Source of the DNA: Propionicicella superfundia DSM 22317
GTDB lineage: Bacteria; Actinomycetota; Actinomycetes; Propionibacteriales; Propionibacteriaceae
Assembly (NCBI RefSeq): GCF_000423465.1
Contig: NZ_KE384023.1
Span: 55,124 to 119,123, forward strand
DNA length: 64,000 bases
Direction: 5' to 3'
Under the pieces are notes generated by a model, which made no database searches, was not told where the DNA came from, and was given only the letters and a program-made list of their open reading frames with translations. The position numbers and the translations under genes were made by a program. Of this stretch, positions 25,630-33,529 are shown one piece after another; the first letter of the stretch is position 1; the number at the start of each line of letters is the position of its first letter.

Positions 25630-26589
25630 GTGAGCGATATCGCCGTCTTCAGCGGGTCCGCCGACCCGGATTTCGCGCAGGAGATGTGCGACCTTCTCGG
25701 GGTCTCCCTCTCGCCGCACCGCACGACGCGTTTCAGCAACGACTGCCTGCAGGTGCAGTTGCGGGCGAATTGCCGCCGGCGCGACGTGTACATCGTCCAG
25801 CCGCTGGTCCCGCCGGTGCAGGAGAACCTCATGGAGCTCCTCCTCATGTTGGACGCGGCGCGCGGCGCCTCGGCGTCCCATGTCAACGCGGTCATTCCGC
25901 ACTTCTCGTACGCGCGTTCCGACAAGAAGGACGCGCCGCGGATCTCGATCGGCGCCAAGCTCGTCGCCGACCTGCTGGCCGCCGCCGGTGCGACCCGTGT
26001 CGTGACGATGGCGCTGCACACCCAGCAGGTGCACGGGTTCTTCAGCGTTCCGGTCGATCATCTGACCGCCATCGGCGTCCTCGCCGGGCACTTCCGCGAC
26101 CGCGATCTGTCCCGCACAGTCGTCGTGTCGCCGGATTTCGGCAACGCCAAGGTCGCCGGGGACTTCGCACACCGGCTGGGCGTTCCGATGGCGGCCGGTT
26201 CGAAGCGGAGACTGTCCGACGATCGCGTGGTCATCGATGCGATCGTCGGGGATGTGCGGGGCAGGGACGTCATCGTGCTCGATGACGAGATCGCCACGGC
26301 GGGGTCGATGATGGAGCTCATCAGCCGGCTCGTCGAGGAGGACGTCGGCCGGATCTCGCTGGCCTGTACCCATGGGCTGTTCACCGGCCGGGCGGTGGAG
26401 CGGCTGACGTCCGAGCCCCGTATCGCGGAGATCGTGACGACGAACACCGTCCCGCGGCCGCCGGGATTCGACCTTCCCAACCTCGTTCAGCTCTCCGTCG
26501 CGCCGCTGTTCGCCGAGGCGGTGCGACGCATCAATTGCGGCGAGTCGGTGAGCAGTCTGTTCTCGCCCGAGAACACCTACGGCGCCTGA
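25630..26589 (+). CDS. prs: Ribose-phosphate pyrophosphokinase-like protein
   Basis: A PRPP synthetase family protein of 319 residues with two type I phosphoribosyltransferase folds. The N-terminal motif SDIAVFSGSADPDFA and the catalytic loop region PHFSYARSDKKDAPRISI are conserved. The PRPP-binding signature is VIVLDDEIATAGSM. The usual SPDxGGxxRA segment reads VVSPDFGNAK, so the protein belongs to a side branch and may be a second, specialised PRPP synthetase rather than the housekeeping one. TAGCCT eight bases before GTG 25630 is a possible -10. It lies alone downstream of regX3. Confidence 0.85.
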   Translation: MSDIAVFSGSADPDFAQEMCDLLGVSLSPHRTTRFSNDCLQVQLRANCRRRDVYIVQPLVPPVQENLMELLLMLDAARGASASHVNAVIPHFSYARSDKKDAPRISIGAKLVADLLAAAGATRVVTMALHTQQVHGFFSVPVDHLTAIGVLAGHFRDRDLSRTVVVSPDFGNAKVAGDFAHRLGVPMAAGSKRRLSDDRVVIDAIVGDVRGRDVIVLDDEIATAGSMMELISRLVEEDVGRISLACTHGLFTGRAVERLTSEPRIAEIVTTNTVPRPPGFDLPNLVQLSVAPLFAEAVRRINCGESVSSLFSPENTYGA

Positions 26590-26616
26590 GGCGCCCGCAG
26601 GCGCGACAGGGGCCGC

Positions 26617-27159
26617 TCAGCCGCGGGTCGACGGCGTGGCGGACGTGGTCGCCGGCGGCACCGGCGTGACCGAGGAGAAGTCCTTCGCCTCGGTGTCCAG
26701 GATGAGGGTCTGCACCGTGGCGGATGCCCCCGAGGCGAACGTGAAGGTGAGCTCGGCCGAATAGCCGGCGGTGAGGTCGGGCGAGGTGACCATGATGCCC
26801 GTCGTCCCGAAGGTGAGATCGAGGACGTCGCCGGCCGGCACGGCGATCGGAGCGCCGGTGACCCTGAAGGCGGTGCCCGTGTCCCCGTCGGGGGTGAACG
26901 GGTGCCCGTCGACGGACACGAGCCTGTCGGCGGCGGGGCTCGTGACGGCGCCGGTCACACGGGCGGTGTGCTCCCCTGTCGCGACCAGGGCGATGTCGCG
27001 GATCTTCACCTGCCCGGCGTCAGTATTCACGCCCTGACCAGGGGAATCCACCTGAAGAGTCTGGACGTCGAAACCACAGCCGGCGAGTCCGAGGGAGAGC
27101 GTTGCGGCGAGCGCGATCGCGCCCGTGGCCTTGGCGAGCGGTACAATGGACGATCGCAT
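26617..27159 (-). CDS. LpqE-like lipoprotein
   Basis: A 180-residue secreted lipoprotein. A lipoprotein signal peptide (Arg near the N terminus, hydrophobic core, lipobox LAGC with the cysteine at about residue 28) is followed by a single beta-rich domain and a Pro/Thr/Ser-rich C-terminal tail. Mycobacterial lpqE sits beside carD in the same divergent arrangement, which is the main reason for the name; similarity is weak and the function of LpqE is unknown. ATG 27159 is chosen over one 13 codons upstream because GAGGAG lies eight bases before it. Expected location is the outer face of the membrane. Confidence 0.7.
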   Translation of the reverse strand: MRSSIVPLAKATGAIALAATLSLGLAGCGFDVQTLQVDSPGQGVNTDAGQVKIRDIALVATGEHTARVTGAVTSPAADRLVSVDGHPFTPDGDTGTAFRVTGAPIAVPAGDVLDLTFGTTGIMVTSPDLTAGYSAELTFTFASGASATVQTLILDTEAKDFSSVTPVPPATTSATPSTRG

Positions 27160-27269
27160 CCGGTTACTCCTCGTGTCGGCCCGGGGTGGCCCGAGCATAC
27201 ACGTTGGCGGTTGTCAACCCCCAAATGGGCCTCTGGCTAGCGCAAACACTACCGAGGGTACACCCGGCG

Positions 27270-27278
27270 TGCTACACT
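27270..27278 (+). promoter_or_regulatory. Extended -10 promoter of carD
   Basis: TGCTACACT, that is TG-n-TACACT, lies 26 bases before the carD start codon. GGAAGGGG (27285-27292) is the ribosome site, so this mRNA has a leader, unlike many neighbours. Confidence 0.6.
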
Positions 27279-27303
27279 GGTCGTTGGAAGGGGTCACATC
27301 AAT

Positions 27304-27789
27304 ATGACTTTTGCTGTCGGCGAAACAGTGGTCTACCCCAATCATGGGACGGCTGTCATCGAGGCTATCGAAACTCGCACGATCAAGGGTGAAGAAAGGT
27401 CTTTTCTCGTCCTGCGAATCGTCGGGCAGAGTGATTTGGTCGTTCGTGTCCCTGCGAACAACCTCGACCTTGTCGGCGTTCGCGACGTTGTCGACGCCGA
27501 CGGTCTGGAGCGAGTCTTCAACGTCCTTCGCGCGCCGCACACCGAGGAGCCCGCGAACTGGTCGCGCCGGTACAAGGCGAACCTGGAGAAGCTGCACTCG
27601 GGCAACGTGATGAAGGTCGCCGAGGTCGTGCGCGATCTGTCGCGCCGCGAGCGCGAGCGCGGCCTGTCGGCGGGCGAGAAGCGCATGCTCGCGAAGGCCC
27701 GTCAGATCCTCGTCTCCGAGCTGGCGCTGGCGGAGCGGGTCGAGGAGGAGCGCGCCGAGGTGCTGCTCGACGAGGTCCTCGCCAGTTGA
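27304..27789 (+). CDS. carD: RNA polymerase-binding regulator CarD
   Basis: An essential-type global regulator that binds the RNA polymerase beta subunit and stabilises open complexes at housekeeping promoters. The 161-residue protein has the N-terminal Tudor-like RNA polymerase interaction domain ([20 protein letters not shown]) and a helical C-terminal DNA-binding domain with the conserved [16 protein letters not shown], whose tryptophan wedges into the upstream edge of the bubble. The length matches the mycobacterial protein. It is divergent from the lipoprotein gene and followed by a hairpin shared with the convergent ispF. Confidence 0.96.
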   Translation: MTFAVGETVVYPNHGTAVIEAIETRTIKGEERSFLVLRIVGQSDLVVRVPANNLDLVGVRDVVDADGLERVFNVLRAPHTEEPANWSRRYKANLEKLHSGNVMKVAEVVRDLSRRERERGLSAGEKRMLAKARQILVSELALAERVEEERAEVLLDEVLAS

Positions 27790-27843
27790 ACTGACGCCTC
27801 CGACGCCGCCACGACCGAAGGCGGCAACGCGGTCTTGATCGTG

Positions 27844-27884
27844 CGATCCCGGGCGTGACGCGTGTCGTCACGATCCCGGGATCG
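27844..27884. terminator. Bidirectional hairpin between carD and ispF
   Basis: A stem CGATCCCGGGCGTGACG pairs with CGTCACG plus CCCGGGATCG (two-base bulge, five-base loop). It lies between two convergent genes and could stop transcription from both sides. Confidence 0.75.
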
Positions 27885-27899
27885 GTCGCGACGGTCAGG

Positions 27900-28379
27900 T
27901 CACCGTTCGGTGATCAGCGCGGTCGCCACCGCCGCCACACCCTCGCCTCTGCCCGTGAGCCCGAGGCCGTCGGCGGTCGTGGCGCTCAGGGTCACGCGGG
28001 CGCGCAGAGCGTCCCCCAGCACCTGCTCCGCCTCCGCCCGGCGGGCCCCGAGGCGCGGGCGGTTGCCGATCACCTGGATCGCGACGTTGCCGATCTCGAA
28101 CCCTGCCGCGCGGACACGCGCCGCCGCCTCCGCGAGGAACACGACGCCGTGCGCATCGGCCCATCGTGGCTCGGACGTTCCGAAGTTGCTGCCCATGTCG
28201 CCGAGGCCCGCCGCGGAGAAGAGCGCGTCGCAGGCGGCGTGCGCGGCCACGTCCCCGTCGGAGTGTCCCCGGAGTCCGCACGGCTCCGCGGGGAAATGGA
28301 GCCCGGCGAGCCACATGGGGACGCCTGCGGCGAGGGCGTGGACGTCGGTGCCGATCCCGACACGCAGGTCACTCGCCAT
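27900..28379 (-). CDS. ispF: 2-C-methyl-D-erythritol 2,4-cyclodiphosphate synthase
   Basis: The fifth enzyme of the MEP isoprenoid pathway. It cyclises CDP-ME 2-phosphate to the cyclodiphosphate with loss of CMP. It has 159 residues. Zinc ligands Asp and His are in GIGTDVHAL, and the third His in [11 protein letters not shown]. The CMP-binding C-terminal part includes [14 protein letters not shown]. It overlaps the 3' end of ispD by 11 bases, so the two are translationally coupled. This IspD-IspF order is common in actinomycetes. Confidence 0.95.
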   Translation of the reverse strand: MASDLRVGIGTDVHALAAGVPMWLAGLHFPAEPCGLRGHSDGDVAAHAACDALFSAAGLGDMGSNFGTSEPRWADAHGVVFLAEAAARVRAAGFEIGNVAIQVIGNRPRLGARRAEAEQVLGDALRARVTLSATTADGLGLTGRGEGVAAVATALITER

Positions 28380-29124
28380 GGTGCACGTGCCGCAGCAGCC
28401 GGCGTCCGGAGTGGTGGCCGATGGTGTTGCGGATCTTCCACAGCGCGTTCGCGACGGTGAGGTCGGTGGGCTCGGTGATCTTCATCGCCAGGCGCGACCC
28501 TTCGATGAGCGTGACGGGGTGGCCGAGGGCTTCCGCGCAGGACACATCGTCGGTGAAGGACGTCTCCGACTCGGCGGCCGCGGCGTGCGCCTCGCAGATC
28601 ACGTCGAGCGGGAAGCCCTGAGGCGTCTGGATGGCCCGCAGGCGTGAACGATCCACGACCGCGCTCGTCGCGGGGTCGTCGCCGATCATGCGAACCGAGT
28701 CCGCGAGCGTCACGACCGGGGTCACCGCCTTCGCCCCGCCTGCGACCGCGGCGATCACGTCGGCGACGACAGACGCGGGCACCATCGGGCGCACGGCGTC
28801 GTGGATCAGCACGACCTCCGTAGAGGCGAGGTGCTCGTCGGAACGGATCGCATCGAGCCCGTTGCGCACCGACTCCTGCCGGCTGGATCCGCCCATGGCG
28901 ATCGTCACGGGAATCGGCGAGACGGCGAGTTCGGCAGTCAGGTGGTGAGCGGTGTCGGGATTCAGGACGACCACGGCATCGGTGCAGCCGCCGGCGGCGA
29001 GAGCCTCGATGGACAGGCCGATGAGGGCCTTCCCGGTGAGTCGGAGCGCCGGCTTGGGCGTTGAGCCGCCGTACCGGAGCCCAAGCCCCGCAGCGACGAC
29101 GAGGGCGACGACGGGCTCGGGCAT
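28369..29124 (-). CDS. ispD: 2-C-methyl-D-erythritol 4-phosphate cytidylyltransferase
   Basis: The third MEP pathway step: transfer of CMP from CTP to MEP. The 251-residue protein has the nucleotide loop [19 protein letters not shown], the conserved [10 protein letters not shown] and AIQTPQGF, and a C-terminal EPTDLTVA. The ATG at 29124 is preferred over the GTG at 29142, because TAAACT lies seven bases before it (leaderless pattern) and the family start fits [10 protein letters not shown]. It starts 10 bases after the isomerase-like gene, so it may be read from an upstream promoter too. Confidence 0.94.
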   Translation of the reverse strand: MPEPVVALVVAAGLGLRYGGSTPKPALRLTGKALIGLSIEALAAGGCTDAVVVLNPDTAHHLTAELAVSPIPVTIAMGGSSRQESVRNGLDAIRSDEHLASTEVVLIHDAVRPMVPASVVADVIAAVAGGAKAVTPVVTLADSVRMIGDDPATSAVVDRSRLRAIQTPQGFPLDVICEAHAAAAESETSFTDDVSCAEALGHPVTLIEGSRLAMKITEPTDLTVANALWKIRNTIGHHSGRRLLRHVHHGE

Positions 29125-29134
29125 ATTGCCGAGT

Positions 29135-29854
29135 TTAGCCACAGCGCTGGTCGCGGTGCTCCCGCACCGCGACGTAGAGGCTCGAGAGCACCGCGCGGCG
29201 GTCGGACGCCTCGACGATGAACGTCGTCCCTCCTGTGCCGTCGGCGCCTGAGGCGAGCGCGCGCGCCGCGTCCGCGGGACCGGAGACCCCGGCCGCCTGG
29301 ATGACGAGGATCGACGGGTCGATGTCCTTGACGAGGGCGGTGGTGCGCACCGCGTAGGCGGTGTCGGTCATCGCCCCGCTGGCGATCTGCGCGGTCGGCT
29401 CGCAGATCATGATGTCGGGCCCGAGGCAGGCGACGGCGCGGCACTGGGCGTCGCTGTCGGCGCAGACGATGCTGAGCAGTCCCGCTTCACGGGCCCGGCC
29501 GATGGACGCGTCGAGATCTGCCACTGTGAGGGGGTGCTCGGCGTGGTTGAGCACCACCGCGCGTGCGCCCGCCTCGGCCAGGGACTCCGGCAGGACGTGC
29601 CCCATTCCGCGGCCGGGACGAAGCGGGTCCATGTGCTGTGCCGTCACGGTGAGGTGGGTCGTGGCCTCGGCCACCAGCCGCAGGTCGGCGTGCTGCGCCG
29701 TGAAGAGCGTGTCGATGCCGAACGCGGCTGCCAGTTCGTCGGTCAGCACGGCCAGCTCCCGGACCGCCGCCCCGGTGAGGTATGCCTTGGAGTTCACGAT
29801 CAGGAAGGGCGCGCGAAAGCCGATGCGCTCCGCCTGCCGTCGTGTGGTCCCCAT
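29135..29854 (-). CDS. Archaeal-type triose-phosphate isomerase-like protein
   Basis: A 239-residue TIM-barrel protein resembling the short archaeal form of triose-phosphate isomerase rather than the 250-residue bacterial TpiA. Counterparts of the active site are Asn/Lys in IVNSKAYL, the His in VLNHAEHPL, and the Glu in ICEPTAQIASG. The C-terminal phosphate-binding loop appears as GADGTGGTTF. Expected reaction: dihydroxyacetone phosphate to glyceraldehyde 3-phosphate, or the same isomerisation on a related sugar phosphate. It precedes ispD-ispF on the same strand, whose pathway consumes glyceraldehyde 3-phosphate, and is divergent from the PTS operon. ATG 29854 has GAGGAGG upstream. A normal TpiA probably exists elsewhere. 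Confidence 0.75.
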   Translation of the reverse strand: MGTTRRQAERIGFRAPFLIVNSKAYLTGAAVRELAVLTDELAAAFGIDTLFTAQHADLRLVAEATTHLTVTAQHMDPLRPGRGMGHVLPESLAEAGARAVVLNHAEHPLTVADLDASIGRAREAGLLSIVCADSDAQCRAVACLGPDIMICEPTAQIASGAMTDTAYAVRTTALVKDIDPSILVIQAAGVSGPADAARALASGADGTGGTTFIVEASDRRAVLSSLYVAVREHRDQRCG

Positions 29855-29956
29855 GGCGCCTCCTCGCGATCATCCAGGGCCACTATGCCCGGCGCGGGAC
29901 GCTCTCGCCTGGGAACCGGATTCTCCACGGGGGGCTGGCGGTGGCGAAACCGGTGT

Positions 29957-29964
29957 GCTACCGT
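29957..29964 (+). promoter_or_regulatory. Probable promoter (-10 region) of the PTS operon
   Basis: GCTACCGT, with TG one base before it (TG-TGC-TACCGT context), lies about 20 bases upstream of the antiterminator site, so the transcript would include the whole RAT/terminator leader. Confidence 0.4.
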
Positions 29965-29985
29965 GCTCGCGAACGAAAGTTCACG

Positions 29986-30014
29986 GGATTGTTACCCCAT
30001 CGAGGGGCAAGACC
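29986..30014 (+). promoter_or_regulatory. RAT site (ribonucleic antiterminator) for LicT/BglG-type regulator
   Basis: A 29-nucleotide element with the exact layout of BglG/SacY/LicT RNA targets: GGATTGTTAC, a CCC-ATCGA-GGG hairpin, then GCAAGACC. Its 3' end (AAGACC) is also the 5' arm of the terminator hairpin that follows. Binding of the antiterminator and formation of the terminator are therefore mutually exclusive. The gene for such a protein lies downstream at 32152. Confidence 0.88.
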
Positions 30015-30053
30015 TGGGATGCACGAAGGTGCGTCTCAGGTCTTTTTTGTTTT
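30009..30053 (+). terminator. Leader terminator overlapping the RAT
   Basis: A 16-base-pair stem with GAAG loop (AAGACCTG... pairing with ...CAGGTCTT), followed by TTTTTTGTTTT. It is a strong intrinsic terminator between the promoter and the PTS gene, controlled by the overlapping RAT. Confidence 0.9.
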
Positions 30054-30076
30054 CCGGAAGGAACGGAGGTCTGACA

Positions 30077-32104
30077 ATGGAGTCCGGAACGAAACAGAAC
30101 ACGGCCGAACGGATCGTCGACGGCGTCGGCGGGGCCGACAACATCCTCGGGCTGACGCATTGTGCGACGCGGCTGCGCTTCGAACTGAAGGACGCATCGG
30201 GCGTCGAGCAATCGACCATCGAGGCGATCCCCGGAGTGATGGGCGCCGTGCCCCAGAGCGGGGACCGGTATCAGGTGGTCATCGGCGGAGCCGTGCAGAC
30301 CACGTTCAACGAGATCGTCAACCTGCCCCAGATGCGGGGCGTGGCCACGGGGGGCAGCGACGCCGACGTGAAGGCGGCGGCACGGGCGCAGGGCCCGCGG
30401 GGCCGCTTCGCCTGGCTCGACTCGTTCTTCGAGTTCCTGTCGGACTCGTTCCGTCCGGTCCTCGGCGCCCTGCTGGGGGCGTCGCTGTTCATCACGTTCA
30501 TGGCGTTGATGGCGACCCTGAAGGTGATCCCGGCCTGGAATGCGCCCGGGGTGACGCTGGAGCCGTCGTGGCAGTTCATCAACTTCTGCTGGCAGGCCGT
30601 GTTCATCTTCCTGCCGCTGATGGTGGCCTACAACGCGAGCAAGAAGGTGAACGCCGATCCGTGGATCGGGTTCGCGGTCATGGCCGTGCTCATGCTGCCG
30701 GGGTTCACCGCGCTGGGGACGTCGGCGACCGAGATGACCGTGTTCGGGTCGGCGGTGAAGGTCGTGCACATCTTCGGACTTCCCCTGACGATCTTCGACT
30801 ACAGTTCGCAGGTGTTCCCGCCGCTGCTGATGGCGGGAGTGCTCGGGCCGCTGTACAAGGGCCTGAAGAAGATCATTCCCGAGAACGTGCAGCTCATCTT
30901 CGTGCCGTTCCTGTCCATGCTGATCATGATCCCGCTGACCGCGTTCGTCATCGGTCCGATCGGCGTCTACGCCGGCGCAGCGGTGTCGGGGGCGCTCAAC
31001 GCGATCAACAACTTCTCGCCGTTCATCTTCGCGATCCTGATCCCGCTGCTCTACCCGTTCATGGTGCCGCTCGGACTGCACTGGCCGATCAACGCGATCA
31101 TGCTGCTCAACATCCAGACGCTCGGCTACGACTTCATCCAGGGGCCGATGGGCGCGTGGAACTTCGCCTGCTTCGGCGCCACCGCCGGGGTGCTGTTCCT
31201 GTCCGTTCGCGACAAGGACGCCCAGATGAGGCAGACCGCGACGGGCGCGCTCGCCGCCGGCCTGCTGGGAGGTATCTCCGAGCCGTCCCTGTACGGCATC
31301 CATCTCCGCTTCAAGCGGATCTATCCGCGCATGCTCGTGGGCTGCTTCACCGGTGGCCTCGTCATGGGCCTGGGCAGCCTGTTCGGGCTCAAGATCAAGA
31401 CCAGCGCGTTCGTGTTCACCTCCCTGCTCACCATTCCCGCCTTCGATCCGATCGGCCTGTACGCCCTCGGCGTCCTCGCGGCCTTCGTCGTGGCGATGGT
31501 GCTCGTCATCGTGTCCGACTACCGCACTCCCGAGCAGAAAGCCGAGGCTCTCGCGGCTCGTGAGCAGGCCGAGGCCGATCTGGCGCAGGCCGAGTCCGCA
31601 TCCGCCCCTGTCGCGGCGGTCCCCGCAGGCGGGGTGGCCACGCTCGTCCGCACGAGTGCTCTCGTCGCACCCGTCGCCGGTCGCGTCCTGCCGCTCGCCG
31701 AGGTCGGCGACAAGGTGTTCGCCTCCAAGGCTCTGGGCGACGGCGTCGGCATCGTGCCGAGCGAAGGCCGCGTCGTGGCTCCGGTCGCCGGCGTCCTGGT
31801 GACGGTGCACAAGAGCGGCCACGCCTTCGGGATCAAGACCGACGACGGCGTGGAGGTGCTCGTCCACGTCGGGATCGACACGGTTCGGATGGGCGGCGAG
31901 GGCTTCGACGTCAAGGTGCAGAAGGGCCAGCGGGTCGAGGTCGGCGACGTGCTCGTCGAGGTCGACCTCGACGCGGTCGCGGCCGCCGGTTTCGACCCGA
32001 CCACCGTGGTGGTCGTCATCAACACCAAGTCCCTGGCCGCGGTCGAGCCGCAGGCGCATGGCGAGGTTGCCCGCGGTGAGGCCATTATTGGTGTCACCCC
32101 GTGA
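30077..32104 (+). CDS. PTS beta-glucoside-type EIIBCA permease
   Basis: A three-domain sugar phosphotransferase permease of 675 residues that imports and phosphorylates a glucoside. EIIB (1-90) has the phosphocysteine C29 in LTHCATRLRF. The membrane domain EIIC (about 105-455) has about ten transmembrane segments and the loop motif GISEPSLYGIHLRFKR. A charged Ala/Glu linker (490-520) leads to EIIA (about 535-675), with the phosphohistidine near residue 597 in VLVHVGIDTV. ATG 30077 has GGAAGGAACGGAGG upstream. Control by RAT/LicT points to an aryl-beta-glucoside or similar sugar; no phospho-beta-glucosidase gene lies nearby, so the true substrate is uncertain. Confidence 0.92.
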   Translation: MESGTKQNTAERIVDGVGGADNILGLTHCATRLRFELKDASGVEQSTIEAIPGVMGAVPQSGDRYQVVIGGAVQTTFNEIVNLPQMRGVATGGSDADVKAAARAQGPRGRFAWLDSFFEFLSDSFRPVLGALLGASLFITFMALMATLKVIPAWNAPGVTLEPSWQFINFCWQAVFIFLPLMVAYNASKKVNADPWIGFAVMAVLMLPGFTALGTSATEMTVFGSAVKVVHIFGLPLTIFDYSSQVFPPLLMAGVLGPLYKGLKKIIPENVQLIFVPFLSMLIMIPLTAFVIGPIGVYAGAAVSGALNAINNFSPFIFAILIPLLYPFMVPLGLHWPINAIMLLNIQTLGYDFIQGPMGAWNFACFGATAGVLFLSVRDKDAQMRQTATGALAAGLLGGISEPSLYGIHLRFKRIYPRMLVGCFTGGLVMGLGSLFGLKIKTSAFVFTSLLTIPAFDPIGLYALGVLAAFVVAMVLVIVSDYRTPEQKAEALAAREQAEADLAQAESASAPVAAVPAGGVATLVRTSALVAPVAGRVLPLAEVGDKVFASKALGDGVGIVPSEGRVVAPVAGVLVTVHKSGHAFGIKTDDGVEVLVHVGIDTVRMGGEGFDVKVQKGQRVEVGDVLVEVDLDAVAAAGFDPTTVVVVINTKSLAAVEPQAHGEVARGEAIIGVTP

Positions 32105-32151
32105 GAGGAGCGCGCGCGTGATGCCGGACCCGAGTCGTCGCGGGACCTGAC

Positions 32152-32997
32152 ATGAGGATCGCGCGTGTCTTCAACAACAACATCGTCCTCGCGTTGGACG
32201 ACGCGGATCGCGAGGTGATCCTGACCGGCCGTGGCCTGGGTTTCCAGGCCCGGCCGGGGCAGGACGTCGACGAGAACCTGGTGGCCCGGGTCTTCGTGCC
32301 GATGGACGGGCGGGATCCGGACCACCTCGCGCAGTTGCTGGCCGGCATTCCGCCCGAGCACATCCATCTGGTCGGCCGGGCACTCGCGGAGGTCGGCCTC
32401 GACACCGTCGCACGCAACCCCGCCCTCGTCATCGCGCTGGCCGATCACGTCAGCTTCGCCCTGCGCCGGGCGGCGCTCGGGAAGGACCTCGAGTACCCGC
32501 TGCTCGCCGAGGTGCAGCATCTCTACACCGAGGAGTACGCCCAGGCGGGGGCGCTTCTCACGGCGATCAACCTGCACAGCGACATTCCTCTGCCCGACAG
32601 CGAAGCGGTGGGTCTCGCGCTGCACCTGGTGAACGCGGGATTCGCGAGCGGGGACCTGTCGTACACCTACAAGATGACCGGCGTGATCCAGCAGATGGTG
32701 ACGGTGATCGAGCAGTCGTTCGGCCGGACGCTCGAGACGAGCAGCGTCAGCGTCGGGCGGTTCATCACCCACCTGCGCTACCTGTTCGTCCGGATCCATC
32801 AGCACCGACAGCTCAGCGATGAGCATTCGGCCGTGGGCGCGGCGATCCGCGAGGCCTATCCCGAGGCCGCGGAATGCTCCCAGCGGCTGGCCGGGATGCT
32901 CGAGTTGCGGCTCGGGGCGTCCATCTCGGGCGACGAGGTCTCCTACCTGTCGCTCCACGTGGCCCGTGTCGTCGCCGACACGGGCGAGGAACCCTGA
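32152..32997 (+). CDS. BglG/LicT family transcriptional antiterminator
   Basis: An RNA-binding regulator of 281 residues. The N-terminal CAT domain (1-55; MRIARVFNNNIVLA, GRGLGFQARPGQ) grips the RAT hairpin. Two PTS-regulation domains follow (PRD1 about 65-170, PRD2 about 172-281). Conserved histidines are present in LTAINLHSDIPLP, GRFITHLRYLFVR and SLHVARV. In the absence of substrate the EIIB domain is expected to phosphorylate PRD1 and inactivate it; with sugar present it binds the leader RAT and lets transcription pass into the PTS gene and itself. It starts 47 bases after the PTS gene. Confidence 0.93.
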   Translation: MRIARVFNNNIVLALDDADREVILTGRGLGFQARPGQDVDENLVARVFVPMDGRDPDHLAQLLAGIPPEHIHLVGRALAEVGLDTVARNPALVIALADHVSFALRRAALGKDLEYPLLAEVQHLYTEEYAQAGALLTAINLHSDIPLPDSEAVGLALHLVNAGFASGDLSYTYKMTGVIQQMVTVIEQSFGRTLETSSVSVGRFITHLRYLFVRIHQHRQLSDEHSAVGAAIREAYPEAAECSQRLAGMLELRLGASISGDEVSYLSLHVARVVADTGEEP

Positions 32998-33028
32998 GCG
33001 GCGACGGTACCGACAGGGGAAACCCTGC

Positions 33029-33114
33029 CGTAGCTACCCTTCGGCCGGGACGCTACCGGGGGACCGGTAGCATCCCGGCCTTGGCGTAGCGGCCTGTCCC
33101 GAAGGGTAGCTACG
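33029..33114. repeat. Nested palindrome, family C copy 2
   Basis: Outer arms CGTAGCTACCCTTCGG and CCGAAGGGTAGCTACG enclose the inner palindrome GCTACCGG-GGGA-CCGGTAGC. It lies just after the antiterminator gene and could serve as its terminator. Confidence 0.85.
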
Positions 33115-33165
33115 TCGGGGCGACGACGGCTCGGTCCGGTCCCTTGTGGGTCCGGTCTGGTTCGG

Positions 33166-33412
33166 TCCTGTGGTCCGGGGATCGGTGCCGTTCGCAACCA
33201 CCCGCCTCGCAGGCTCGGCGGGGGCCAGTCCCGTCCACGCTCACGGCACCGTCCTCCCGGACCACAGGGCCACGGGTGTGGTTCGCGACCACTCGCCTCG
33301 CAAGCTCGGCGGGGGCCAGTCCCGTCCACGCTCGCGGCACCGTCTTCCCGGACCACAGGGCCACGGGTGCGGTTCGCAACCACCCGCCTCGCAGGCTCGG
33401 CGGGGGCGAGGA
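33166..33412. repeat. Repeat family A copy 3 (tandem)
   Basis: One palindrome opening with CCTGTGGTCCGGGGATCGGT and two further half-units, each with the core CGCCTCGCA(A/G)GCTCGGCGG and ending in CCGGACCACAGGGCCAC. The half-unit period is about 94 bases. It sits between two family C copies, so two repeat families are interleaved in this gap. Confidence 0.85.
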
Positions 33413-33420
33413 GGCTCCGG

Positions 33421-33506
33421 CGTAGCTACGCTCCGGCCGGGACGCTACCGGGGGACCGGTAGCGTCGCGGCCTTGGCGTAGCGGCCTGTCCCGAAGGGTA
33501 GCTACG
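33421..33506. repeat. Nested palindrome, family C copy 3
   Basis: Nearly identical to the copy at 33029: CGTAGCTACGCTCCGGCCGG at the left, CCCGAAGGGTAGCTACG at the right, and the inner GCTACCGGGGGACCGGTAGC. A few bases differ. It completes the gene-free gap 32998-33529. Confidence 0.85.
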
Positions 33507-33529
33507 CGGGTCTCGGTGTGGCTCGGCGG

